Shown here piece after piece: positions 36,431-49,537 of a DNA stretch of 64,000 nt (position 1 is the stretch's first letter; each line of letters opens with the position of its first letter). The DNA is from Hevea brasiliensis (taxonomy: Eukaryota; Streptophyta; Magnoliopsida; Malpighiales; Euphorbiaceae): the NCBI RefSeq assembly GCF_030052815.1, contig NC_079499.1:69579760-69643759 (forward strand), given 5' to 3'. The notes beneath the pieces were generated by a model. That model saw only the letters and a program-made list of their open reading frames with translations. It did not search any database and was not told the origin of the DNA. Position numbers and translations under genes: made by a program.

Positions 36431-37842
36431 CGATAGCTTTCTTTGCTGTCACAGATAGAGACAAGGAAAAAGCAGTAGAGTGAGCTACTGATTGTTGGGA
36501 CTTCACTGATCTTTTTGTACGGGTATTTATTTATACCCTTGTAGTTATTTGATGTAAATATTATAATGTCATATGTATTAATGTAAAGTTGAGCAGTTAT
36601 ACAGTAAATTGTAATATTTTTATTTGGATTTTCCTTTGTATAATAAATTGTAATAATGATATTTCAAATTTTCTTTTTGTAAATTAAGATCTGTATTTGT
36701 AAATTTAGTACTATTTGCAATGTGAAAGAATTTGTGAAGTATTTTGAGATGATAAAGTTTTAGTTGAGTTGTGGAATTAAATTGAATTGTGTTGACTTGA
36801 GTTGATTTGGGTTGGGAGTTGTGAAAAAAATTATTGGAAGTGTTTTTTTCAAGTATTTGAAGAACTGTTTTCTCAAAATACAGACGGAACTCTGCTAAAA
36901 TTTATATAAAATTTGTAAAAAAATAAAATGGGATAAAAATTTTTACTGTAACACCCCTATTTGCATAGCCTGGTATATTTCACTGTTCCAGTGACCGGAG
37001 TCGGTCCGGACAATTAAGAGAATTAGGACCACACTTAAGAAAACTAGATAAGCTATAAACACAAATAATTAGTAATTGTCAATTAGTTAAGTATAAATAA
37101 GAAAAACAGAACATAAGAAGTTAAACGAGCCGAGAGTCACAGCGATGGGTGACCTTCTCGGGAACGACTGCGAAGTCGATTTAAACACAAATTTCGAACC
37201 GTAAAATGTGACGCCGCGGTCCTTAGGACCATTACCAACACAGTGGAAAAGAGAAAATCATGAAAAAGAATTGTTAAGCCAGTCAAATAATTAGGTCAGG
37301 GATCCGGAAGAAATATTGAATTATTTGCAAACCAGGTTGAATCGGCTATGGGCAATTTGGTCAATTGACCTTGAGAGCTGACTCCTGACCTAACTGTCAA
37401 ATAAAATCGGAGAAAAGAAAATTTTGGAGTCAGGAATTAAATTAAAGAACTAATAGAAAAATAAATAAATAAATAAAAGAGAAAATAGAAAAAGTGAAGA
37501 GAGATGACATCATGCATGATGCCATAGGTATTTTAATTAAAATTTTATTTAATTGGAATTTATGGTCTTCCATAAGATAAAAAGAAAAGAAAAGAAAAGC
37601 AAAAAAAAAAAAAGAAATAAAGGTCTTCTTCCTTATCAAGTTGCCACCTCACTCTCCTCTCCCTCATATCACTATGAATGAAACTCCATTAAAGCTTGAT
37701 TCAAGCTTTTAAATCCCCCATTAAACCCTAAGTTCTTCCCCAATAACTCCATAAAACCTTATTTCCTTCCCTTGAGAAAGAAATTTAGCAAGAAAGAAAG
37801 AAGAAAAGAGGAGAAAAATTGAAGATTGAATATCAAAGTTGA

Positions 37843-37849
37843 GGTAAGC
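37843..37849 (+). promoter_or_regulatory. Splice-donor consensus in LTR A
   Basis: AGTTGAG|GTAAGC, with GT at 37844, 897 bp from the LTR start. A matching acceptor lies at 40757. Use is inferred. Confidence 0.5.
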
Positions 37850-39887
37850 ACCCTAATTTGAAAACTTGAGATTTATTAGTTGAGTTGTAGCTTAAAGTAA
37901 CTTAGAAACTAAAGAAATGAAATGAAACTAATTGTTGAGGGACCATGAGTAAATTTCGGCCAGCATGTTGTGGAGGTGTATTTGCATGGTTTGATTGAAT
38001 TTAATATGTTAAGCAAGCTTGTATGGATGTGGTAATGAGATTGATATGCATTGAATTGGTTAAATGCAAGAATTTGTGAATTAGGGTTTTGGACATTAGG
38101 GTTTAGAGACCAAAAATGTGAAAAATTGGTAAAAGATGTCTTGGACCTAATTTGAAGTGAGAAATGGTCAATGGTGACCAAATGAAGTGTGTTGGAATGG
38201 TTGGAGTTGAAACCAAATTCAGATTCAGTGTGGTCATGCTGTCCCTTTGAGGGACCAAAACTGAAAATTTACAAGTCCAATTAGTATGAGACCAATTGGG
38301 AATGAAAATAGACACTAAATGTCACAAATTTCATTTAGGAAGTATGCCCAAAAAGTGACCAAAACCTAGTGAACAAATTGACCAAACTTGAAAAATCTCA
38401 GTCTCCCCTATACAAACTGATCAAATGAACAGTGTTTGTTCATTTGGCCATAACTTGAGTTAGGTAGGTCTAAATGATCTGAAATTTTACCAGTGGACAG
38501 ATGAGATATAGACCTAACTTTTATAAAGAATACAAACCCAAATTATGCTATTAACCAAGTCATTTGGCCACCCAAATTTGGAGACCTAAAACTGCCAGAA
38601 CCAAAATTTGCTCAGAAAACTGGGTTGAGTCTAATCCGGCAGCCATGGTTCAAATGGCTATAACATGAGATACAAAACACCAATTGGAGTGATTCAAAAA
38701 GAAGAATAAACTTAAGACAATATAGAACATTTTCTATGAAGAAAGTTTTTCCAAATTCCAATAGTAAGATGACCAATGGAACAGTGCAACCTTAGACACA
38801 AAAACTGAAAATTTATCAAATTTGCCTAAAAGACTTAGAATTTGAATAAACAACCAAAACCATCAAATTTAATGACCAAAATGTGGTATGTGGGTGAAGT
38901 TGGAATTCCCATACCTATTAAGCCTTAGAAAGTCAACAATTTGACTTGAATAATATAGTGAATAGTAACCCCGAAACACAAAATTTTAAGAACATCGAGT
39001 TTAGCACGTTAGAGCTAGGTAAAAGTGAAGTTAAATTTATTTTTTTGATTTATGCTAAGTTATGGTACTGAAACACTGTGAAACTGTGTGTTTCAGCTGA
39101 AAAAGACTTGGAAGGTCTGAGAGACTGAGTCAAGGCCTAGAGGCGACTCACGTCAGGTTTGTGCACAAAAATTTTAAATTATAGTTTTCATAATGGAAAT
39201 TGATTTGTTATACATTGTGAATGTGTTTGTTCATTATGAATTTCGAGAATGTTGTGTTGCCTATTCTACAATGGAAATTTGGAATGAAAGTTATTTATTG
39301 ATTTGTATGAAATATTTGAACAATATGGTTTTGAATTCAGTTATGGCTTTGAAAATCTTATTGAAAAAAAAAATAGTGTGTTGCCTACTTTATGAATGAA
39401 AAGTTTAGAGTCAAATATGATTTGTGAATTGTATAAAATTTTTGAATAACTTGATTTAAATTGTTTTTAATTCACACTTGGCATGGCAATACTAATATGT
39501 TCCTCCTCCACTTATGGGGTGAGTATGATATTTGATCACTTTCCTCCCTCTCTGGCTTTCCAGTCTGAGGGGCGAGTTTGGATGAGTACTCATTAGCTAG
39601 CTAGCCACCTCCCTCATTGATTTTGATTAGTGGGGTGAGTATGCCTTGTCGTGATGTACACACGACATGTTCAGAAATTTTTTCTCATGGCCTAAGTAGT
39701 GTTATTGTTTGGCAACACTATGTTTATTAAATTGTTTGATCAAGTTGTGCTATATTAAGCTTTGAAAATCATGATTTGTTATAAATGTGATTTGAGAAAA
39801 AAGTTATAAAATGCGATTATGAGATTTTTGATTGATGATTTGTTCATAAATATTTTATATTATGCATTTTATGCTTTATTGTGCACC

Positions 39888-39909
39888 ACTGAGTATTTAT
39901 ATACTCAGT
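39888..39909 (+). promoter_or_regulatory. Conserved LTR hairpin in LTR A
   Basis: ACTGAGTAT (39888-39896) pairs perfectly with ATACTCAGT (39901-39909) around loop TTAT. GTGCACC precedes it and GATAGC follows. Confidence 0.65.
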
Positions 39910-40601
39910 GATAGCTTTAACTTACTGTCGCAGATAGAAAAAAAAAAAGGACATAGCAGCAAAGCGAGCTGCTACAGTTATAGAGAAGCACAATTGAAGA
40001 ATTTTTATACGGGTATTTGTCTATACCCTGGTAGTTTAGTTTGATGTAAATATGATAGTATGCATATGTATCTCTGTAATTTGAGCAGTTGTACAGATAA
40101 AATTGTAATAATATTATTTTTGAGATTTTGCATCTGTAAATTAATTTATGATTGTAAATTAATGATTTAAAATGCAAAATGCATGAGTTTTGAAATGTTT
40201 TGAGATATTAATTCTTGATTTGAGTTGAAGTGTTGTCATTATTGTTGATTTGAAGTTTGGTGGTTGCAAATGAAGTTGTGATTGAGAAATATATTGAGAG
40301 TGTTTTTATTTTCAGGTTTTGAAGAACTGTTTTCTCAAAATATAGACAGTACTCTGCCGAAATTTTTGTAAAAATTACGAAGATTTTAAATATCCAAAAA
40401 TTTGATTTATGTTTGGACTCTAAATGAAGGTTTTTAATATTACAAAAAATTTTACCCTCCAATTCCAAAATGAAAGAAAATTGTTTTAAAATCCCTTGTA
40501 GTATATTTAATGGGTTACCGGTAGATGAAGTACGGTAATTCATTAGGTGTACTACGGGAACATGTTACATCTTACAAGGAGTAGGGTGTGATATGTTTTA
40601 G

Positions 40602-40613
40602 TGGTATCAGAGC
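40602..40613 (+). other. Primer-binding site, copy A
   Basis: TGGTATCAGAGC, eight bases after LTR A; complementary to initiator tRNA-Met. Confidence 0.95.
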
Positions 40614-40743
40614 ATGATTTTATAATAAATTTTGACTATATATGTGAATATTTCTTTGATAAGTACAACTACTCAAGTGTCTTTAATTGATACATATGAC
40701 ATATTTACATCATGAATATGCACTAACGGAGGTCAACCTCCTT

Positions 40744-40757
40744 GTGTTTGATCTCAG
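40744..40757 (+). promoter_or_regulatory. Splice-acceptor consensus before gag A
   Basis: GTGTTTGATCTCAG|G ends at 40757, 26 nt before the gag ATG. With the donor at 37844 it would define an intron of about 2.9 kb that removes most of the LTR and the primer site. Copy B has the same site ending at 58471. No transcript evidence is available here. Confidence 0.45.
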
Positions 40758-40782
40758 GAAGTAGAAATTTTGGAAAAAAGGA

Positions 40783-42078
40783 ATGGAAGAAGGAGATCAT
40801 TCTGTAGAACAATCTGTTGAGGCTGAGGTTCAAGGGGAAGCCCCAGCACTTTGGAACGTGAGTGGGTCAACCACTCCAGTTCCTACTCCAACACCACAGT
40901 TCTCTGTTTAGTTTGCACAGCAGATGGCTGCATTTTTCTAGCAAATGGTGGGAAATGTACCACCCCAAGCTCAGATGCAAGCACCTGTAGCACAACCACA
41001 GCCCTCAGCTCCGCAATATGAAAAATTGATGAAATTTGGAGCCACCGAGTTTAAGGGCACTGTGGATCCACTGGAGGCAGAACAGTGGTTGGAAAGAATG
41101 GAACGGATTTTTAGAAAGTTATAGTGTACTGAAGAATTAAAATTTGAATATTCAGTATCTCTTCTCCAAGGGGATGCATATGAATGGTGGAAGACCATCC
41201 CCCATAGCCTGGTAGAACCTCCAGTCCTTACTTAGTTAGACTTTTTGAGGGAGTTTCGACAAAAGTGGGTCCCCGATGCATATGTGGATATGAAGTTACA
41301 AGAATTCCTGAGTTTGAAACAAGGGGATAGAACCATAGTAGAATATGAGAGAGACTTCTCTCGATTGAGCCACTATGTTAGAAGCTTAGTCTCCACCCCT
41401 AGAGACAGATGTAAAAGGTTTGAGGCTGGGTTGAGGCCTAGCTTGAGAATGCAAGTGGTAGAGTTCTGACACCAGAATTTTTCTGAATTGATTTCACAAG
41501 CCCTGGAACTGGAAAGGATAGAATCAGAATGGGCAGTGAAAAAGAGTACACAAGAGATAGAGAAAACTGAAAAGGTTACTGGTCAAGCTACTGAGAGTGG
41601 CTCTAGGAAAAGAAAACATTTTGGAGGATCTAGCTCATGCGAATCGGGTAGAGGTATATCTTCTAGACAGAAACCATCCCAATCCGATCAACAAACTCAA
41701 AAGAGACACAGAAATACGCTATCAGATCGACTTTGTGAGACTTGTGGTAAACCACATAGTGGGGTATGTTATAGAGCTATAGGAACATGTTTCAATTGTT
41801 GAGGGACTGGTCATTTTGCTAAGGATTGCATAAGTCCACGCCGTTATGGATCAATTACCATGGCAGAAGGATCAGCCCAAGTTTCTACCCCGAAGAGTTT
41901 ACCAACAGTTGGTAGAGGCAGAGGCAGAGGCAGAGGTAGGGGTAGTACACCTGGAAGTTAGAGTACTGTGAATCAACCAGGACAAAGTGATGCTCCAGTG
42001 AGAGTATACGCTATGCGACAGAGGGACGAGGATGAGACTTCTGGTATGGTTGCTGGTATTTTTTCAATTCTTAACTGA
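40783..42078 (+). pseudogene. gag: Gag of copy A, single frame with nonsense codons
   Basis: Gypsy gag from ATG 40783 (MEEGDHSVEQSVEAE) to the terminal stop at 42076-42078. The frame is unshifted for 1,296 nt. Seven internal stops lie at 40909, 40939, 41122, 41233, 41467, 41800 and 41959. Domains: a Gln/Pro-rich N-terminus, the retrotransposon gag core (FKGTVDPLEAEQW near 41060, EWWKTIP near 41190, FRQKWVPDAYVD near 41250), a basic Ser/Arg region, then CETCGKPHSGVC near 41740 and CFNC near 41795. An RGRGRGRG stretch follows near 41920. It ends with SGMVAGIFSILN just where protease would begin. The LTR A promoter precedes it. Confidence 0.9.
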
Positions 42079-42480
42079 GATATGTATATGTGTAAAAAAA
42101 AAATCATTTTTGATATGTTAGTGACTAGTCTTTTTAAAATTAATTTTGAAAGAGTTTGTCAGTGAAAAGTATTTGCTAGCACACAAGAATTTGTAAAGTT
42201 GATTAGTAAGCCTAATTATGTAAGGAAAGAGAACCTAAAAGTAAGTTATAGTAATATAGCTACCTTAGATGCGGGTAAGGGTATTACTGCTGATAGATGT
42301 CAGTGGGTACCATAATCAAAATAAGTTCAAGACATTAGTGAATTCAAAAGAAATAAGATATAGGGAAGTTTGATCTATTGGGATGTATCGTAGTGACTAT
42401 GCAAAATTCTTGATGTTTATGCTTTAAGCTGCAGATTGCAGTACTGACTTGGGATTTATTGTGTAGAGCTACGTACTACC
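42079..42480 (+). other. Non-coding domain replacing pol, copy A, left part
   Basis: AT-rich sequence with no ORF begins right after the gag stop. It is nearly identical to 59785-60186 in copy B and clearly homologous to the reverse complement of about 50940-51439. It is interrupted after ACTACC by the solo LTR and resumes at 53791. Confidence 0.8.
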
Positions 42481-43155
42481 TGTGACACCCCTTACCCGAC
42501 TACAGTGTAGCCGAGCAAGTTATGCCACTCAGTGTGCCGGAGCACTCTATTTTATCTGATTTCATTACAGTCCTTGATTTATTTATTCAAAAACTTTATT
42601 GAAGATTTAGGCTATTTTTACTTTTATCAAAATCTAACTAAGTTGGAAATTTCAAAAATTTTAACGATAATCCGACAAAGTGTCGGCTGTAATTTGGACT
42701 AACAGTTCTTCTGAACCTGCCAAAGACAATTTCAATATATACTCAATTTCTCAAACTTAATAGTCTCAAAAATTTTCAAACATAATGTATCTCAATGCAG
42801 TATCCAGATTTCTCAGAAATCTCATTAGATTTTCAATATCTCAATATTCACAAGTATAATCTCATTATAACTCAAATTCAATTCACATACTAAAATACTT
42901 ACTTTGAATAGCTTCCATAATTCATAGGTTAATTACATGAGTTTATTTTGTACAAGATATACAAATAATTTACAATGTGCTAGGAATGAACAATATACAT
43001 AACATGTATAAAATGAGCCCTATCTACATGCATTGCTGAGGAGGTGACAATCTTGAACTCTTCTGACACTTCTGCAGATCTGGACTCCAAAAATCTCAGT
43101 CGACAGTCTACTGGTTTTACCTTCAGTACCTGCGCGAGGAAGCAATTCCATCGCG

Positions 43156-43173
43156 CTAAGCATTTCTGCTTAG
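43156..43173 (-). promoter_or_regulatory. Conserved LTR hairpin in solo LTR III
   Basis: CTAAGCA (43156-43162) pairs with TGCTTAG (43167-43173) around loop TTTC. It is the counterpart of 318-335. Confidence 0.6.
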
Positions 43174-43678
43174 TGGTGCAATAATATAACCAGAAATAAT
43201 ATATACAAGTAAAGAAAGAAATAAATGATAATTCAGATACTCAAGAATCAATTTAATTTGGTATGGTATTTCTAGTATCAACGATCTTATATACTAGTTT
43301 GTTCCTCTTTGGAAGTGCTTAGTTTATAACTTTTCAGTAATACTAGCAGGTATATAATTTATTCTATATGTATTGTATTTCAAGTGCATGCAGTTACGCA
43401 ATTTATATTTTTGTTATGTTTCTTTTGCTAATCTCTTTTGCTTATTCATTCAATACTTAATTTAATTGTACTGGATTTTCATTATACTTAACTTAACTTA
43501 GCTACCTGAATTGAATAATAATTTAATTGACTGCCCAAGTAACCTATACTAGGCATTCGGGTGGATAACGGGTCGTTGGCGCTGGACACCGCGGTGCCTC
43601 GGGCCGTCATACCATGGGACGCAGAACGTCAACCATGTATGCAGTCAGTATGGCTAAAAAGTCATGATATCACATAAT

Positions 43679-43760
43679 CGGGCATAAAAGCCATGCATAC
43701 GGGCATAAAAGCCATGAATACGGGCATAAAGCCATGAATACAGGCATAAAGCCTTTCGCA
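43679..43760 (-). repeat. Four 20-21-bp tandem repeats
   Basis: Units CGGGCATAAA(A)GCCATG.ATA start at 43679, 43700, 43721 and 43741, the last partly diverged. They lie inside the solo LTR III. The start of the window (CATGGCTTTTAGCC) is the matching place in the other LTR copy. Confidence 0.85.
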
Positions 43761-46086
43761 GTACTGCTAAAACAATACCCTATTGGCATGCCAAACTATC
43801 CAAACCAATCTTGTTAGGTATACTAGGGCATTTGATACTTTAAAATATTAATATATTGTGCTTTATGACTTCATTATTTCATGATAAATTTCAATCATAA
43901 TTCATACATTCATTTGATCATTTATATGATCACAATTCACATCAATTATCCTTTTATACCATTGTACTCAAAATACTTCTCCTCTTTACAATAATGAGAA
44001 CTAATGTCTCATTCATACATTAATATGGTTTATTTATCCATTCATTATGTTATTCATATTGATCCCAATTCTAAACAATGGTTCACATGTACCATTGTAT
44101 TCAAAACATTTTTCCTTTCTCATTTATACATTCAAGAGTCTACTTATGTAATTACAAATTTTATACTTCAAGTTGAGTTACTAATATTTTATAAATTCCA
44201 TTTGTGATGGGCATATATGCCCTAACTATCTATTCACATCAATTAGGTGACTTATTTTTCATGTTTCAAGTAATCCATGAATATTTCATGGATTTCAAAT
44301 TTATGGCCTAAATTTCTTTTTAACAATTTTGACTAGGATGCATAGTCCATATTTGTCATACAATTCTAAGCATTTAAGCTTAGAATTGGTTCTAGGTCTT
44401 CATCTTAATTTACTAGTTATTTTGATTACTATTCACCTTACTAGTCAACCAAAATGTTGACTTTTTTATACTTAATGGATATATTAATTCTAATTACACC
44501 AAGATCCCACATTTTGAGTTTTACATTTACTAGTATTAATTGCCAATTGCAATTTAAAGTCCCCTAGATGCATTTCTAATTTCAAATTTTGAATTTCAAG
44601 TTTTGGTGTCACTATTCACCTCATTGGTCAACAAAAATGTTGACTTTTGCATAGACAATAGGTACATTAGTTTTAACACTCCCGATGTACCACATTTTGC
44701 ATTTAAAACTTGTTGGAATTAATTACCAAATCCATTTCCAAGCTTATTTCAAGTTTTCATGTCACTATTCACTTCATTAGTCAACTAAAATGTTGACTTT
44801 TGCATAGAAAATATGTACATTGACTTTGGCACTTCAAACATACTACATTTTTCATTTAAAACTTGTTGGTTTTGGTCACTTTCTCAAAGCTTAGGTCATT
44901 TTGGCAAAATTGCCAATTTTCGGTTTTGGTGCTCCGAAGTTGCACTGTTTCATTGGTCGATTTACTATTGGAATTTGACAAAACTTCCTTCATAGAAAAT
45001 GTTCCTTATTTTGTCTAGTTGAATTTCTTTTTTTGAATCACTCCATTTGGAGTTTTGTAGCTCAAGTTATGGCCAAAATAAGTTTACTGTTCACGGGTAC
45101 TATTCCTGCTGAAATTTTGGGTTTTGACAGATTTTGGTCCAACTTTGGTCAGTAATTTGACCAAGTTAAGTTCATAATTTGGTCTAACTTTCTTCATATG
45201 AAATGTTCTACCATGCCTTAGGTTTCCATCGGTTCAAGAATCGCCTAAATCCGAGTTTTCTAGAGAGAGTTATAGCCATCCAAACATTACTGCTCAAATG
45301 AAAATTCTGGAAATCTCAGTACAGTAAACTTCACTTTGCTCAATGATTTGATTAGGTTAATGGCATAATTTAGATTGGTGTCCTTCATGAAAGTTGTTTG
45401 TCTATATCTTATCTTGTTGTTGTAAAAATTTCAGGTCAATTGACCATATCTACAGTGAGTTATGGCCAAATGAACAGTTACTGTTCATTTGGTCATTTCT
45501 GCAGGGGCTGTTGCAGGGTATCCGGATTGGGGCTAAGTTTTGGTCCTCTTGCTTTGGTCTTTTGGGCATGGTTTCTTCAGCAAAAATGTGCCATTATAAG
45601 CCTAGTTTCATGTCCAATTGGCCAAACATCAATTGGACCTACACAACCAAAGTTATGGCAGTGCAAGTGGACTGAATTTTCAGTCCCTCTGCTGCTGTCC
45701 TAGGGCAGCCTACAACTTCACTTTGCAATCCTATTTTTCAGTCCATAATATGGTCAACTTACCTAAAATGGTCACTAATTGACCATTAAAATGTGCTCTA
45801 ACAATTTCATAAGCCAAATCAATTTTTCACTTCTCAAAACCCTAATGTCCAATTCAATTTGCCCATAAACCTCAATTAGCACACTAGTTCAACATCCATG
45901 CATATTCATACCTTAAACATCATTTCTATCCACTCTAAATTCATTAAAACAATCAAACTCATCCTTCCTTAGGGCTGCCAAAAATTCAAGGGATGCATAC
46001 ACTTAACTTTTATTCATTTAATTTACAATTTCTCACTTATTTCAAGCTTCTAACATGGAATCAAAGAAGTATTTATATAAGTAGGC

Positions 46087-46092
46087 ACTAAC
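46087..46092 (-). promoter_or_regulatory. Splice-donor consensus in solo LTR III
   Basis: On the minus strand AAGTGAG|GTTAGT, about 865 bp from the LTR start after removing the nested insertion. Use is inferred. Confidence 0.4.
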
Positions 46093-47112
46093 CTCACTTT
46101 AACCTCTTGTAGGGCAGATTTCTCCAAGTTATATCTTCATTTTCTTGTACTCTCTTGGCTGCCAAACACTTCCTCTAGGTCCAAGGATTCATTTTAGTGT
46201 TGGGGTCTTGAGGAAATATGGTGAGGAAGCATGAGAAATGAAGCTTTTGTTTGAAAATCAATGGAGGGAGAAGAGGGAGAGATTCACGTTTTGGCTGAAG
46301 AAGAAGAAGGAAACAGCAGAATTTTGGGTCCATTTGTCTCTTTTAATTGTTTAAAAAAAAGACTTATTGAATGGTGATTGGTGGAGGGTATGTAAATGAC
46401 ATCCTGTGATGTCATTATCCCTAATTTCCTTCATTTTTCTTTTCTTTTCTTTTCTACCACATTTCAATTTAATTTTTAGCAATATTTTGTTACACCCTAC
46501 CCCTTTGTAAGGCATAACATGATCCCGTAGTATACCTAATGAATTACCAACTCCGTCTACTGATAATCCATTAAATACACTACAAGGGATTTTATAAACT
46601 TTTCTTACTTCTTTTACAGTGGTGAGCACTATTTACAGGTGTGAAAGACTTTGGTGAACTGAAGTGAAACAACTAACTCATTTGATTTATTTGGAATATC
46701 TGTAAAAATTTTGGCAAGGTGCCATTTTTATTTTGGACAAAACAGTTCTTCAGAGAACCTGTAAAAAGCACTTCAATATATTTTCAAATCTCAACTCCAA
46801 CATTTTTATCAACACAACACATTTCTCAAGTCAAATCCACAGTGATTTTCAAAGACTAAGATACAAAAATATAACACAATTTTTTTACAAGCCAAAACCA
46901 CTCGTAATTATTTTACAAGTCAAATGTACAATTTGGATTTACAACTGCTCAAAACCAACAACAAAATATACATACAGCGAATATACATTACAGTACAAAA
47001 TGCAAAATATTGGTATACTCGTTATACCAGGTAATCCTCATTTGGATGTACTAGCGACCTAGTCTGCCATACTGTCTATCTCTCTACTGCGGCGGCAATA
47101 AAAGCTATCATT

Positions 47113-47127
47113 TGAGACAATGTCTCA
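47113..47127 (-). promoter_or_regulatory. Conserved LTR hairpin, divergent stem
   Basis: TGAGAC (47113-47118) pairs with GTCTCA (47122-47127). Two stem pairs differ from subfamily I (T-A to A-T, A-T to C-G) with pairing kept. GTGCACCA and GATAGC flank it on the RNA strand. Confidence 0.6.
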
Positions 47128-49531
47128 GTGGTGCACAACATTAACCAAATACAATTTAAAATCACAATTCATAAATCATATCATTAGTGGATACTTAAAA
47201 CCATAGTTAAATTCAAGACAATGAATGTCATAAGGAATTTAAACTCCAATTCACAAATTATCAAAATTCATAATTACACAATTTAGTCAAATAGCTTAAG
47301 AATACCGTATTGCCAATTCATACACAATTTGATCAAATTACTGAATAACACAGTTTTTCCAATCAATGACACAATTTGATCAAATAACTGAATAATACCA
47401 TTTTGCAAAATAATAACACAATTCGATCAAATAACTGAAGAATACAGTGTTGCCAATCAATATCACAATTTAAGTCATGACACAATTTTCCATATATGCC
47501 GTGCTGTACACCACGACAAGACATACTCACCCCAATAATCGAAATCAATGAGGGAGGAAGCTAGCTATATAATGAGTACTCATCCATACTCACCTCAGAC
47601 TGGGAAGTCAAAGAGGGAGGAACATAATCATACTCACCCCAGACTGATAAGTCAAAGAGGGAGGAATAATCACACTCACCCCATTAATGGAGGAGGAACA
47701 TAGTATCAGTGTCATGCCAATTGTGAGTCAAAACAATTCCAAACATTTTATTCAAATGATCCGTAAGAATCCAATAAATTTCCAAAGTTATAATTTCATT
47801 CACAAAATGGCAACACAATTCGTAATTCACTTCAATTTCCACAAAAACCATTTACAGTGCTTTTCAATCAATAAGTATCCATCAATATCATTCAAACAAT
47901 TTTTCACAGTTTCAAACCATTCACAATGTTTTTCAATCAATAAGTGTCCATCAAACACATTTCCACAATTTAAAACAATAATATACAAATAGTCAATATT
48001 TATTTCAATTGAAAATAATTCAAAAGAAACAGTTGTTGTGCACAAACCTCTGATGACTGTCCCCCTGGTCTGGACTCAGTGTTTCCTTCCCTTTTGCTGA
48101 GTCCTTGTTAACTGAGAAACACAATTTGAAGTGTTTCAGTGCTAAATTAAACTGTCTCTATTGATGGTGTTTGGTAAATAATGCACTGAACTCAATTATT
48201 CACTTAATCACCTAATATACCGACCCTCGTTGCGTTTTAGGTAAATTAGGTTTTAGTGTCGTTAATATGTCACATTCGATAGGGTTTTAGGTTTGGTACG
48301 TTTTGCCAAACTCGTTTCCTTGTTTAGTGCATTTTAATGCAACTTGCTGGATTTCGGGATACTGGTTTGACCTAGCCGGACGGCCTAATTCCCTCGGTTT
48401 TCGGGTTTCGGTCAAAACTACAAACTTGTAGATCTAGGTCTTATTGCATGCGGGGCAAAATTTCAGGTCAATCCGAGTTAAGTAGACCAAGTTATGGTCA
48501 TTATACTATTGCTGGTCAAATGGTACCAATTTAGGTCAATTTTAGGTCAATTTGGTCAACTCTGGTTCGGCCAGTTTTTGGACGCGAACTTGTGCAAGTT
48601 GTTTGACTTGCTTATGGTCATTTATGGGCTTTGGTGTCTTCATAAGACTTGTAGGTATGGGTCTTAACTATTCATGGTTAAAATTTCAGGTCAATTGGAC
48701 CTGTTTTGAGTGAGTTATGGCCTAAACACTCACTGCTGCCCAATTGGTCATTTTTCAGGTCCTAATTGCACCTAATCCGAATTGGTCATTTTCTTAGGTC
48801 ACCTTGCAAGCAGAATTTTGGTATGGTTTCTCAATGAAAGTTGGCACATTTTGTGCCTAGTTTCACCTCAAATTGGTCTCATACCAATTGAGGTTACACA
48901 TTTAAGGTTATAGGCTAAAATGTACACTGCCCTCACTATGCCTTTCACACCCCACTTCAAACACATATTTACCTTGCAATGTTTACTTCCATACCAATCT
49001 GTTTTGGTACATTACCAAAAGCATTTTCTACTTTACATTAACATTATTTTGGGCAGATTACCATTACCCTCAACACACCAAGTATAATTCACATTTACAA
49101 TTTCTAAGTACCATTACATACACACCTAACCATTACAAATCTTACATACATTTTTCAATACCAATCTACATACAGATCATCAATCCTTCTAGGTCAATAT
49201 TCTGCCCACACTTCCTTCAATACATATAATTACTCAAGTGTTCCCAAGCTGCCGCAAACCTTCTTCAACATCAAAGTGCCGTCCAATTTACCAATTCCCA
49301 TCCAAGTGCATAAATCACCATATAAACATGAAATAATTCACTAGGTTACTAAATCACCATGATCAACATTATTTCTCATCAATTATATGCACAAATATCT
49401 CATCAAAAATGTGACTCATGGCTGTCCAAAATGAAAACAACAATAAGTCTTCAAACTCAAAATTTTCCTTCACCAAACCAACACCCATAACATGAACATA
49501 AAGTTTAACAAAGGAATTCTCAAAAGTGTAA

Positions 49532-49537
49532 ACTTAC
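49532..49537 (-). promoter_or_regulatory. Splice-donor consensus in nested 3' LTR
   Basis: On the minus strand ATCAAAG|GTAAGT, 870 bp from the LTR start at 50407. The partner 5' LTR of this element breaks off at this very site (52444). Confidence 0.55.

Larger units (their letters stand above)
33569..36946 (+). repeat. Gypsy LTR, subfamily I, 3' end missing
   Basis: Starts TGTAACACCCTTATTGGCATAGCC after copia RT. It runs 3,378 bp in parallel with LTR A and stops at TTTTTAC where LTR A begins. The expected LTR end (about 250 bp) is absent and probably lies beyond the array A-B-C, outside the window. No genes are seen. Confidence 0.85.
36947..40593 (+). repeat. LTR A, subfamily I
   Basis: Starts TGTAACACCCCTATTTGCATAGCC and ends GTAGGGTGTGATA (terminal CA mutated to TA), 3,647 bp. 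It is nearly identical along its length to LTR B. An ORF of 68 codons at 39193, also seen in LTR B at 56891, is shared only because the LTRs are copies. Confidence 0.95.

Noticed and set aside
37442..37639. Hydrophobic reverse ORF, also at 55135-55335
   Set aside because: Phe/Leu richness comes from A-rich tracts in the LTR (AAAAGAAAAG runs).
39193..39399. A 68-codon ORF in LTR A, conserved at 56891-57097 in LTR B
   Set aside because: The LTRs are near-identical copies, so similarity is expected. There is no recognised domain and the ORF is not preserved in other LTRs.
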